DNA from: Nitrospira sp.
GTDB lineage: Bacteria; Nitrospirota; Nitrospiria; Nitrospirales; Nitrospiraceae
Direction: 5' to 3'
DNA: 5,742 nt
Assembly (NCBI GenBank): GCA_015904075.1
Contig: JABMDH010000173.1
Span: 1-5,742, forward strand
This document shows, one piece after another, positions 1 to 5,742 of the stretch; within the stretch, counting starts at the first letter, position 1; the number at the start of each line of letters is the position of its first letter. The notes under the pieces were generated by a model. It searched no databases. It saw nothing but the letters and a program-made list of their open reading frames with translations, and was not told the origin of the DNA. Both the position numbers and the translations under genes were made by a program.

Positions 1-43
1 CACGCACCATGCGGTCATCATCGATGATCAGTATGCGCGCCAT
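1..43 (-). CDS. Response regulator, receiver domain, N-terminal fragment (runs off left edge)
   Basis: Only the first 14 codons are present, reading MARILIIDDDRMVR. The pattern of a hydrophobic beta strand (ILII) followed by an acidic cluster (DDD) is the start of a CheY-like receiver domain, where the paired acidic residues help bind the metal ion next to the phospho-accepting aspartate. That aspartate and any output domain lie outside the window. The ATG at 41-43 has a good Shine-Dalgarno sequence (AGAGGG, 51-56) seven bases upstream. This site overlaps the TAG stop (55-57) of the preceding truncated glycosyltransferase, so the two genes may be translationally coupled. The family call rests on a very short peptide, but the motif, start codon and ribosome binding site agree. 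Whether the regulator controls the glycan genes cannot be told. Confidence 0.75.
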   Translation of the reverse strand, partial: MARILIIDDDRMVR

Positions 44-50
44 AGCAAAT

Positions 51-56
51 CCCTCT
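51..56 (-). promoter_or_regulatory. Ribosome binding site of the response regulator, overlapping the upstream stop codon
   Basis: AGAGGG on the minus strand lies seven bases before the ATG at 41-43. Its first two bases are the last two bases of the TAG stop of the truncated glycosyltransferase. It supports the response regulator start and shows that the junction has left a working translation start. Confidence 0.6.
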
Positions 57-576
57 AGGCGTAGGCTCGTTTCGCAGCCGGAGCAGGCATGTCGGCAAAA
101 CCGCCTGAACTGACGACGACACCCAGTCGCTCTCCGACTCTGCGCTTCAGCCCGGCCAAAGCACGATGCTCGAGCGAACAGGGCGAACTGAACAGAAAGC
201 GATGCGGGGTCGCCGCAAAAGCAGGAGGGATTGCAGGCGCGTGCAATCCTGACACATGACTCCACACAATCAGGCGCATCGGCGGCAATTCCCCGCTGCA
301 CATCCATCCTGCGACCACGGGATGATGCCACCATTCGAGCTGAACAATATCGGCCAGACGAATCTGCCGGTCTAACTCTTGCGGAGAAGGGCAGATCACA
401 ATCTGTCCCCCCTGAGACTGAAACTGTTCGACGAACTGAGTCTTTTCGATCGCCTCCAGACACACCACCGTATGCCTGATCCCGTCTTGCCGGCGTCGAG
501 ACTCCGCCGCAAGGCGCGCCAGCACCTTCCCCACGCCTCCTCCCAAATGTGCGGTGATGTGTAACAGATTGATCAC
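55..576 (-). CDS. Truncated family-4-type glycosyltransferase (N-terminal domain only)
   Basis: The 173-residue product begins MINLLHITAHLGGGVGK, the first strand and glycine-rich loop typical of the N-terminal Rossmann domain of GT-B fold, family-4-type glycosyltransferases. Later strands also fit: LADIVQLEWWHHP (about 74-86), LIVWSHVSG (about 102-110) and FLFSSPCSLEHRAL (about 127-140). It ends with a linker-like VVVSSGGFADMP and a short alanine-rich tail. Complete enzymes of this type usually have 350-400 residues. The C-terminal domain, which binds the nucleotide-sugar donor, is absent, and no remnant of it follows because a response regulator starts 11 bases later. The start is GTG (574-576), the only start codon after an in-frame upstream stop at 595-597; its ribosome binding site is weak (GGG eight bases upstream). 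It is probably inactive as a glycosyltransferase: a 3'-deleted remnant, or less likely half of a split enzyme. Confidence 0.75.
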   Translation of the reverse strand: MINLLHITAHLGGGVGKVLARLAAESRRRQDGIRHTVVCLEAIEKTQFVEQFQSQGGQIVICPSPQELDRQIRLADIVQLEWWHHPVVAGWMCSGELPPMRLIVWSHVSGLHAPAIPPAFAATPHRFLFSSPCSLEHRALAGLKRRVGERLGVVVSSGGFADMPAPAAKRAYA

Positions 577-643
577 GTCAACGACCCAATCCGATCAGCC
601 CTCGCCTCAGTCCTGTGTACGGTCTGCACGCAGCCGGACTCCT

Positions 644-1435
644 TTATTTGACGCGCTTGAGAAAACCATCCGGAGAACCGGTCAGCACGATTTTGTCCTC
701 AACACGATGGTCGATCTCGAATAGCACCGTATCACCGGCCCTGTCCTTACGGCCTTCGTCGGTCAGTCGTCGGATATACTCCCAGACTGCCGTCTTGGGG
801 CTATTGCCTTTGCCCCACGGACGTTTGGCAGTCATCGGCGCCGGGGCATCCTCAATGATCGTGTCACCGACAAGACAATAACTTCCAGGACTGACTAACG
901 GCGCATAGGCCTCCAACTCCGCTAACACATGGTCATGCGTATGGTTGCTATCCAAACACACCAAAACCCGCTTGTGTTGCGCCGCAATCGCGTGCACCTG
1001 TTTCGTCATCGTGTCGCCAATGCTCGACCCCTCCAGCAGCGTAATCTTCTTCGATAAGGGATGTGCTCGAATCGCTTCCTCATTATGGGGGCGTATCTCA
1101 ATGTCGATACCCAGGACACGCCCCTGCTCAATTTCACCACAGGCCTCCAAGATGGCAAGCAGGGACGCGGTGAACATCAGCGACCCTCCCCATGCCACCC
1201 CGGTCTCAATGATCAAGTCAGGCTTCACCTGCCAGACAATCTCCTGCATCGCCTGGAGGTCCTGAGGGATTTGCAGGATCGGAACTCCCAACCAGGTAAA
1301 GTTGTACACGTAGTCCGCCTTGCCGATACCGATCTGATCAAAGAAAGACCGGGCCGCAGTTTGCAAGCCGGCATTGGAACGATAGGTCGCAACTCGCGTT
1401 GCCATATCCTGTCGGTATTGTTCAATAGGAGTCAT
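644..1435 (-). CDS. CmcI-type SAM-dependent methyltransferase (cephalosporin hydroxylase family)
   Basis: This 263-residue protein matches the CmcI / cephalosporin hydroxylase family (PF04989), a class I SAM-dependent methyltransferase fold that includes antibiotic-tailoring enzymes and sugar O-methyltransferases; the hydroxylase name is historical. Visible motifs are IETGVAWGGSL (76-86, SAM-binding glycine loop), GIDIEIRPHN (109-118, acidic end of strand 2), LDSNHTHDHV (161-170) and GDTIIED (190-196). The acidic residues of the last two are the likely divalent-metal ligands, as in CmcI. Length is normal and there is no signal peptide or membrane segment, so it should be cytoplasmic. The ATG start has AAGAGG (1442-1447) six bases upstream. 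It lies 63 bp after an FkbM methyltransferase and 67 bp before a glycosyltransferase remnant, so O-methylation of a sugar is the best guess. The exact substrate is unknown. Confidence 0.93.
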   Translation of the reverse strand: MTPIEQYRQDMATRVATYRSNAGLQTAARSFFDQIGIGKADYVYNFTWLGVPILQIPQDLQAMQEIVWQVKPDLIIETGVAWGGSLMFTASLLAILEACGEIEQGRVLGIDIEIRPHNEEAIRAHPLSKKITLLEGSSIGDTMTKQVHAIAAQHKRVLVCLDSNHTHDHVLAELEAYAPLVSPGSYCLVGDTIIEDAPAPMTAKRPWGKGNSPKTAVWEYIRRLTDEGRKDRAGDTVLFEIDHRVEDKIVLTGSPDGFLKRVK

Positions 1436-1498
1436 GTGCTACCTCTTGCCCGTTCAGTGTTGATTCATCGCATGATCACTGTGACCACTCACCGCTGA

Positions 1499-2611
1499 TC
1501 ACATCCAACAATACAGCACAAAGTCGCCGAACAGCGGCGCATGCTGCCGGAGCGCGAAACGGTATTCCGGAACCAGACTCCGGACATATTCCGCCACTTC
1601 ATAGAGGTGGCTGGGGTAGTGATAGATGCACAAGGCCATTTTGGGTTTGCAGTTCCGGATTGTCTGCGCGGCCCCTCGTAAGAGCTCCATCTCCATGCCC
1701 TCAACGTCTGCCTTGAGAAAACTCACCGGCCTGCCGGCCAGATACGTATCCAGCGTAAGCACCTGTGCCGTGGTCTCATTCCCGCCCTCCGGGTTGGACG
1801 GCGCCATGATACCGGACAACCCGTGCCGCAATGGCGCATCATTGACGAACGTACAGGCCATCCGACCGGCTGCATCTGACAGGCCCGCTCTGACCAGAGA
1901 CACAGCGGAGGGGTCGAAGGCCCACTCCGACGTCAATCGCTGCACACGCTGTTGCATGGCATGAAATTGTTTCAGCCCCGGCTCAAAGGCATGGATATGC
2001 CGAAACGTGCCGAGATTCTCCCAGATAAACCGCTCCACAGTGTCGCCGACAAACGCCCCGGCATCGACAAAGGTCTCATCAAAATTACCGCTGAACTCAG
2101 GCAGGCAGAAATACATATCCTTATCCATCACGGCACGGCACGGCTCTGTGCTGCCGCTCAGCATGGCCATCAGCAGAGCGTTAAAGACCTGGACCGATCG
2201 GATATCCCCCAGATACTGATCGCGAATCGCACAGAGCCGGTCATAGTTGCGCAGAACGAAATATCCATCGAAAGAAAGAGTCGGACAGCCGTAGGGGGCC
2301 ATCATCTGATTCACTTCGGGAACAGCGTGGCGGGCTGCAATAAATAACGCGTGGGCAGAGGCCAGCTCATCGCGGCTGGGGCCGACGACCGGGATGCCGT
2401 TGACTTCCCTTCCGATCTTGCGGCTGTCGCTGTCGATGAATTTTGTAATGTGCGCGCCCCGGGACTGCAGATACTGCGACGCCCACGTCCCGACAAACCC
2501 TGCCCCGTATATGGCGATGCCGTCAGCGTACCGGGATTCGATAGCGGTGGCGGCGGGGGCCTGCCGCTCCCAGGCAACCCGGACCTGCTCAGAGGTGTAC
2601 ATGGTCGTCAT
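1499..2611 (-). CDS. FkbM-family methyltransferase with N-terminal Rossmann-like domain
   Basis: From the preferred start this is a 370-residue, two-domain protein. Residues about 28-115 form a Rossmann-like unit with IAIYGAGFVG (glycine-rich loop near 36-41), FIDSD at the end of the second strand, and a GIPVVGP segment. Residues about 175-370 are an FkbM-type SAM methyltransferase: FVDAGAFVGD (about 181-190, SAM loop), HAFEP (about 207-211), LKADVEGME (about 299-307) and a closing FGDFVLYCW typical of the family. FkbM enzymes O-methylate macrolides and sugars. An ATG at 2624-2626 is also in frame, but the ATG at 2609-2611 is preferred because GGGAG sits six bases before it while the upstream ATG has no such site. 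The gene begins 18 bp after the zinc-ribbon methyltransferase. The substrate is unknown; a glycan hydroxyl is likely from context. Confidence 0.93.
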   Translation of the reverse strand: MTTMYTSEQVRVAWERQAPAATAIESRYADGIAIYGAGFVGTWASQYLQSRGAHITKFIDSDSRKIGREVNGIPVVGPSRDELASAHALFIAARHAVPEVNQMMAPYGCPTLSFDGYFVLRNYDRLCAIRDQYLGDIRSVQVFNALLMAMLSGSTEPCRAVMDKDMYFCLPEFSGNFDETFVDAGAFVGDTVERFIWENLGTFRHIHAFEPGLKQFHAMQQRVQRLTSEWAFDPSAVSLVRAGLSDAAGRMACTFVNDAPLRHGLSGIMAPSNPEGGNETTAQVLTLDTYLAGRPVSFLKADVEGMEMELLRGAAQTIRNCKPKMALCIYHYPSHLYEVAEYVRSLVPEYRFALRQHAPLFGDFVLYCWM

Positions 2612-2617
2612 ATCATT

Positions 2618-2622
2618 CTCCC
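2618..2622 (-). promoter_or_regulatory. Ribosome binding site that decides the start of the second FkbM gene
   Basis: GGGAG on the minus strand is six bases before the ATG at 2609-2611. It lies inside the five-codon extension that would result from starting at the ATG at 2624-2626, which argues for the shorter protein. Confidence 0.6.
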
Positions 2623-2629
2623 ACATGCA

Positions 2630-3799
2630 TTACTGCAACAGATGGATGGCGTGCTGCGGCCACCCGAGCCGACTGGCTGCCGACTGAATCGCCGCCCCAT
2701 GGAGATACGGCGCAACGATCAGCATGCCCTCTACCGGCACGGAAGCAGGATCCTCCACAGCTCTTCCTTGATACTGCGCCTGTTGTTTGCGCTTGGACGA
2801 ATCGCAGATCCGATAGTTCTTCAGATCGAGCAAGGGCAACACACTGAATACTTCGGCCGAACACCCCCAGATTGTGACCGGCTGCTTCCCCGCCATGGTC
2901 TGAATATCCCGGACCTGCCGGAGCAGCGCCTCCTTCGATTCCAACAGATGCGCGGCCACATCGCCTGCTGAAGGCACACACACCGCGGGAGAAAGCGTGC
3001 CCGTCTTTTGACTCAGAACCATCAATGAGGGATACGCAAACTCCGGCGTCGGCAGGGTCTTCCGGACGATCTCGCGGACTTCAAATCCGTGAGTCCGTAG
3101 CGCCGCTGTCAGTGCCCTGGCCGTGTAATGAAAGATGTGCTCACGGATAGAAATCCAAAAAGCCGATCCGATCGGAAACTCTCCGTACCGTTCCGCATCC
3201 GGGACTTCAATCAACAATTGACCACCCGGTTCAAGCACCCGATCCGCCTCGCGTAGCAGACCATGCACATCGCGAATATGTTCAAACACATGGAAGTACG
3301 TCAGTAGACCGAGTCCCCCATCCTCAAAAGGGAGATGTAGGGCATCGCCAGTCCGAAATGTGACGTTCGGTGACGCCGCACAGCCCTGTTGCAGACTTCT
3401 CACATCTACATCCACGCCCCAACAGGCGGCGTCCCAGCCATATTGCCCAAGCCACGTGACAAATCCTCCACGTCCACAGCCCACATCGGCCATGGGAACA
3501 GAATCGATCGCATGTTGCCTGAGCACACCGGCATACGCGGCATATTTCTCCCGATTCTCCGGAGATGTGACGGAGAAATGGGTGTTCTCAAAATAACTGC
3601 ACTCTTCCGCGTAATACTCAGCGAGCCGTGCGTCGGTCATATTGTTCACAAATACAAGGCCGCAGTCGCGACAGGAGTAAAACTGTGCCGTGTAATTGAA
3701 GATCGACGTCCCCAACCCGCTGTACGTCCAATCCGCGAGGTAGCACGCCGATGCGCCGCAGGCTGGACACCGATCTGTATCTGCTGCGTCCACCCGCAT
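2630..3799 (-). CDS. Zinc-ribbon class I SAM methyltransferase, sugar C-methyltransferase type
   Basis: The 389-residue product has the three-part layout of sugar C-methyltransferases such as TylC3, NovU and TcaB9. Residues 11-46 form a zinc ribbon with CPAC (11-14) and CRDCG (43-47). The middle domain binds SAM: ADVGCGRGGF (104-113), GVDVD (128-132), HVFEHI (170-175) and LEPGGQLLIEVPD (189-201). Residues about 306-389 are a C-terminal Rossmann-like domain starting VTIWGCS. In TcaB9 the last domain helps bind the nucleotide sugar. An EH pair (220-221) matches the catalytic EH of the family, but the tyrosine usually two residues before it is isoleucine here. The ATG shares one base with the TGA of the radical SAM gene. 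AAGGAG (3802-3807) is only two bases from that ATG but eight from a GTG at 3791-3793, so a start two codons later is possible. It could methylate oxygen rather than carbon. Confidence 0.92.
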   Translation of the reverse strand: MRVDAADTDRCPACGASACYLADWTYSGLGTSIFNYTAQFYSCRDCGLVFVNNMTDARLAEYYAEECSYFENTHFSVTSPENREKYAAYAGVLRQHAIDSVPMADVGCGRGGFVTWLGQYGWDAACWGVDVDVRSLQQGCAASPNVTFRTGDALHLPFEDGGLGLLTYFHVFEHIRDVHGLLREADRVLEPGGQLLIEVPDAERYGEFPIGSAFWISIREHIFHYTARALTAALRTHGFEVREIVRKTLPTPEFAYPSLMVLSQKTGTLSPAVCVPSAGDVAAHLLESKEALLRQVRDIQTMAGKQPVTIWGCSAEVFSVLPLLDLKNYRICDSSKRKQQAQYQGRAVEDPASVPVEGMLIVAPYLHGAAIQSAASRLGWPQHAIHLLQ

Positions 3800-4839
3800 C
3801 ACTCCTTCTCAGCCATACGCGAAAAATGACTGGAGACTTTTTCAAGCAGGAACGGCTTGTGCGCATCGATATTGTCGGCCTGTGCGTATTTGATATGCCC
3901 GCAGGCCTTGCACAACGGATTGTCTCGCCGCGCCCCGCGTAAATGTTGCAACCTCAACTCGTGAAGGACGGGCGAATTCCAGATCTCGCGTAAACTCTCC
4001 CGCTTGAGGTCTCCGACTATCAATTTCTGGTCCCAATCAGGACAACAGGCGCTTACCGTGCCGTCGGCGTTGATCGCCATGGCATAAAATATATACGTAC
4101 AGACGTCCTTCTCCTCGAGCGATTGCCGGTATTGCCCGGTCTGTTCTTGCATGTCCACACCCGCTCGCTTCTCCACATCAAATTCAGGCCAGATCGGCGC
4201 CAGCTCCTCCACAAAAATCCGGTCGCAATAATTCCCGAACAGATCGAAGAAGCGTGTTTTATCGTCTGCCGTGAGATAGTTACCGGGGATCTTGATGGTC
4301 ACTTCACAGTCGCCGCGATGGGCATAGAGCCACCGGATATTTTCCACCAATTCCTCGAAGTCGATCTCGACCTTGGCATGCTTGGCATACTGTTCTTGGC
4401 TGATGCCTTCCAGAGACACATTCAACCGATCCAGGCCCGCCGCGACGAGACGTGTCAGCAGCTCCGGGGAAAATAAGGCGGCATTCGTGGCAAGGTCGAT
4501 ATAGCGAACCCTCCCGCTGGCCTTAGCCAAGGCGATCATTGCCGGCAACTTCTTATTGAGCAACGGCTCCCCGATTTTATTCATCCGCATCACTTTGAGC
4601 GGCTCGGGAAACGATTCCAGATCCTGGATCAGTTTTTCAAAGAGTTCGAACTTCATCACGCTGCGCTGGTACTCGGACGCTTTCAACAGATCCCGATGGC
4701 CGGTCGGGCAGAACTGGCAGGAAAAATTACAGGCACTGGAGGGATCCACGTACAAAAGAAACGGAGTGCTCAGTGGAATCACGTCCTCTAGCGCTACCCG
4801 CCCTTCCAGGTTCAACTTCGACTTCACTTTGGCCTTCAT
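3799..4839 (-). CDS. Radical SAM protein with C-terminal SPASM domain
   Basis: This 346-residue protein carries the radical SAM cluster motif CNFSCQFC (CX3CX2C, cysteines 37, 41 and 44), which holds the 4Fe-4S cluster that cleaves SAM. It also has a GEP motif in NKIGEPL and later barrel strands YIDLATNA and LNVSLEG. The C-terminal part is a SPASM-type iron-sulfur domain: C before YAMAINADGTVSACCPDWD, an LIVGDL segment, an REIWNS helix and a final CKAC pair. That pattern suggests one auxiliary cluster. Such proteins are common in polysaccharide and secondary-metabolite clusters, where the reaction is usually unknown. No small precursor peptide lies beside it, so peptide maturation is less likely. 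A GTG at 4852-4854 is in frame, but the ATG at 4837-4839 has GGGGGA seven bases upstream and is preferred. Its stop overlaps the next start, so the two are probably translationally coupled. Confidence 0.94.
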   Translation of the reverse strand: MKAKVKSKLNLEGRVALEDVIPLSTPFLLYVDPSSACNFSCQFCPTGHRDLLKASEYQRSVMKFELFEKLIQDLESFPEPLKVMRMNKIGEPLLNKKLPAMIALAKASGRVRYIDLATNAALFSPELLTRLVAAGLDRLNVSLEGISQEQYAKHAKVEIDFEELVENIRWLYAHRGDCEVTIKIPGNYLTADDKTRFFDLFGNYCDRIFVEELAPIWPEFDVEKRAGVDMQEQTGQYRQSLEEKDVCTYIFYAMAINADGTVSACCPDWDQKLIVGDLKRESLREIWNSPVLHELRLQHLRGARRDNPLCKACGHIKYAQADNIDAHKPFLLEKVSSHFSRMAEKE

Positions 4840-4846
4840 ACGGATT

Positions 4847-4852
4847 TCCCCC
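4847..4852 (-). promoter_or_regulatory. Ribosome binding site that decides the start of the radical SAM gene
   Basis: GGGGGA on the minus strand is seven bases before the ATG at 4837-4839. The alternative in-frame GTG at 4852-4854 overlaps this purine run and has no purine-rich site of its own upstream, so the ATG is the better start. Confidence 0.6.
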
Positions 4853-4872
4853 ACAATGGTGTTCAGTTCTAT

Positions 4873-5742
4873 TCAGATCGAAACCGCGCTGCGCTCATTC
4901 GGCAGGCAATACATGACTGCTCCCGTGCCGCACCAACTGTGCAATCTCAGGTAAAACCGGTAGTCCATCAGTGTGGCCATCAGCCAGGACGGCAGTTGCC
5001 ATAGACCCGCCTCACTGTGGTAGGTCGTAACTGATATGATGGGTCTATGGCGTCGAATGGTCTTCTCCGCCCCTTGCAAGGCGTCGAGTTCGTGTCCTTC
5101 AAGGTGCAGTTTCAGATAGCTCGGCGCGATATCCGTATCATCCAGAGCCGTGACCTCGACCATGTCGTGACCGAACCAGCATAGTTGCGACCCATAACCC
5201 AATTGAGAAAAGAACGGCTGTTTGCCTGTTTGCCGGCACAAGGCCTGGGGCAACAGGCGATGCCGGCGTCTGACATATTCGGGTAACGACTGGAGCCCCG
5301 CTTTGATCACATCCGCATTGCGAGCATCCGGCTCGAACATCAGAATCTCTGCGAACCTGTTATTGACCGTTTCTCGAAACACTTTGGCTATCTCGCCCTT
5401 ATGAGCGCCGACATCCACGAACACTTCCTGATCCCTAAGAATCGAGACCACCTCAGGAATAAAGTAGCGGCGTTCCAAATCTATCGGCGCGTCGTTGAAG
5501 ATCCAATCCTGGCGGAGACGATGCCACGCGATGAACTGCAGATGATGGGCGCGGGACAGATCATCACTCCAACCGGCCAATACCTGCTCGACCATCACTT
5601 GCTCGGTCTGGTTCAGATCTCCCATGAACCATCCGTTGCCGACCGGATAACAGCGGCGATACGCTTCCATCACATCATACAGAGGCACAACCTCCTGCCA
5701 TCCCTGACGCCGTAACGTGTCAGCCAATTCCGTAAAACACAC
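4873..5742 (-). CDS. FkbM-family methyltransferase with partial N-terminal Rossmann-like domain (5' end off window)
   Basis: The visible 289 residues are the C-terminal part of a protein built like the FkbM protein at 1499-2611. The first 25 or so residues (ELADTLRRQGWQEVVPLYDV) correspond to the last helix and strand of the Rossmann-like unit, so the GTG at the very edge is unlikely to be the true start. The methyltransferase follows: VFVDVGAHKGE (107-117, SAM loop), MFEPD (135-139), LKLHLEGHE (210-218) and a closing YLRLHSWCGTGAVMYCLP. In most FkbM proteins the LKLHLEG motif reads K-x-D-x-E-G; here the aspartate is histidine. Pairwise resemblance to the other FkbM gene is in layout and motifs rather than close identity, so they are diverged paralogues that probably act on different positions. 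The radical SAM gene starts 33 bp downstream. Confidence 0.9.
   Translation of the reverse strand: MCFTELADTLRRQGWQEVVPLYDVMEAYRRCYPVGNGWFMGDLNQTEQVMVEQVLAGWSDDLSRAHHLQFIAWHRLRQDWIFNDAPIDLERRYFIPEVVSILRDQEVFVDVGAHKGEIAKVFRETVNNRFAEILMFEPDARNADVIKAGLQSLPEYVRRRHRLLPQALCRQTGKQPFFSQLGYGSQLCWFGHDMVEVTALDDTDIAPSYLKLHLEGHELDALQGAEKTIRRHRPIISVTTYHSEAGLWQLPSWLMATLMDYRFYLRLHSWCGTGAVMYCLPNERSAVSI
4998..5051. repeat. Perfect 11-bp inverted repeat with 32-base spacer, inside the first FkbM gene
   Basis: GCCATAGACCC at 4998-5008 is exactly complementary to GGGTCTATGGC at 5041-5051. A transcript could form an 11-bp stem with a 32-base loop. No T run follows on either strand, so it is not a standard intrinsic terminator. 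It lies within conserved methyltransferase coding sequence (RHRPII and GLWQLP segments), so it may be chance. The match is directly seen; any function is not supported. Confidence 0.5.

Noticed and set aside
17..28. Perfect 12-bp palindrome ATCATCGATGAT
   Set aside because: It is explained by the codons for I-I-D-D in the conserved start of the response regulator, so it needs no operator role.
609..640. Possible hairpin (AGTCC ... GGACT) between the CmcI-type gene and the glycosyltransferase remnant
   Set aside because: The stem is only five base pairs with a 22-base loop and no following T run, so it is not a credible terminator.
577..643. Search for a restored or longer N-terminus of the glycosyltransferase
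   Set aside because: Reading upstream in frame meets a TGA at 595-597 with no start codon between it and the GTG at 574-576, and the GTG start matches the usual beginning of the family.
1061..1498. Plus-strand open frame of 145 codons covering the start of the CmcI-type gene
   Set aside because: It is antisense to conserved motifs of the CmcI-type gene, has no convincing ribosome binding site and no family-like sequence.
1473..1501. Two copies of the palindrome TGATCA and a TCACTGTGA half-palindrome between the second FkbM and CmcI-type genes
   Set aside because: The elements are short, one overlaps the FkbM stop codon, and there is no promoter-like -35/-10 pair or T run nearby. Too weak to call an operator or terminator.
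2612..2626. Five-codon N-terminal extension of the second FkbM gene from the ATG at 2624-2626
   Set aside because: No ribosome binding site precedes that ATG, whereas GGGAG is correctly placed for the ATG at 2609-2611.
2351..2971. Long plus-strand open frame of 206 codons
   Set aside because: It lies opposite two well-supported minus-strand methyltransferase genes, spans their boundary, and its translation (arginine- and proline-rich) shows no recognisable domain. It is a shadow of the GC-rich coding strand.

Overview
All genes in this window lie on the minus strand, so transcription runs from the right edge (base 5742) to the left edge (base 1). The order is: a two-domain FkbM-type methyltransferase (5' end off the window); a radical SAM/SPASM protein; a zinc-ribbon class I methyltransferase of the sugar C-methyltransferase type; a second Rossmann-plus-FkbM methyltransferase; a CmcI-type (cephalosporin hydroxylase family) methyltransferase; a glycosyltransferase reduced to its N-terminal half; and the first 14 codons of a response regulator that runs off the left edge. 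Gaps between genes are short (1 bp overlap, 11, 18, 33, 63 and 67 bp). No convincing promoter or terminator was found between them, so they are probably co-transcribed. No stretch over 300 bases lacks a gene. I found no RNA gene, CRISPR array, insertion sequence or phage gene.

The content is typical of an accessory cell-surface glycan or secondary-metabolite decoration locus. Five consecutive genes encode SAM-dependent enzymes: four methyltransferases of three families and one radical SAM enzyme. They are followed by a glycosyltransferase remnant. The simplest reading is that they modify sugars of a surface polysaccharide or glycoconjugate, but no substrate can be read from the sequence. Three of the methyltransferases share a similar extra Rossmann-like module: N-terminal in the two FkbM proteins (the first only partly visible) and C-terminal in the zinc-ribbon protein. 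This suggests they may recognise related activated substrates.

The left end looks like a junction. The glycosyltransferase stops just after the inter-domain linker, and 11 bases later a response regulator with its own good ribosome binding site begins. This marks either a deletion or recombination endpoint of the glycan locus or a deliberately short protein.

The organism is a bacterium with moderately high GC (by eye in the mid to upper 50s percent). The gene mix and protein style would fit Nitrospira or a similar environmental Gram-negative lineage, but there is no taxonomic marker gene here and this is only a guess.
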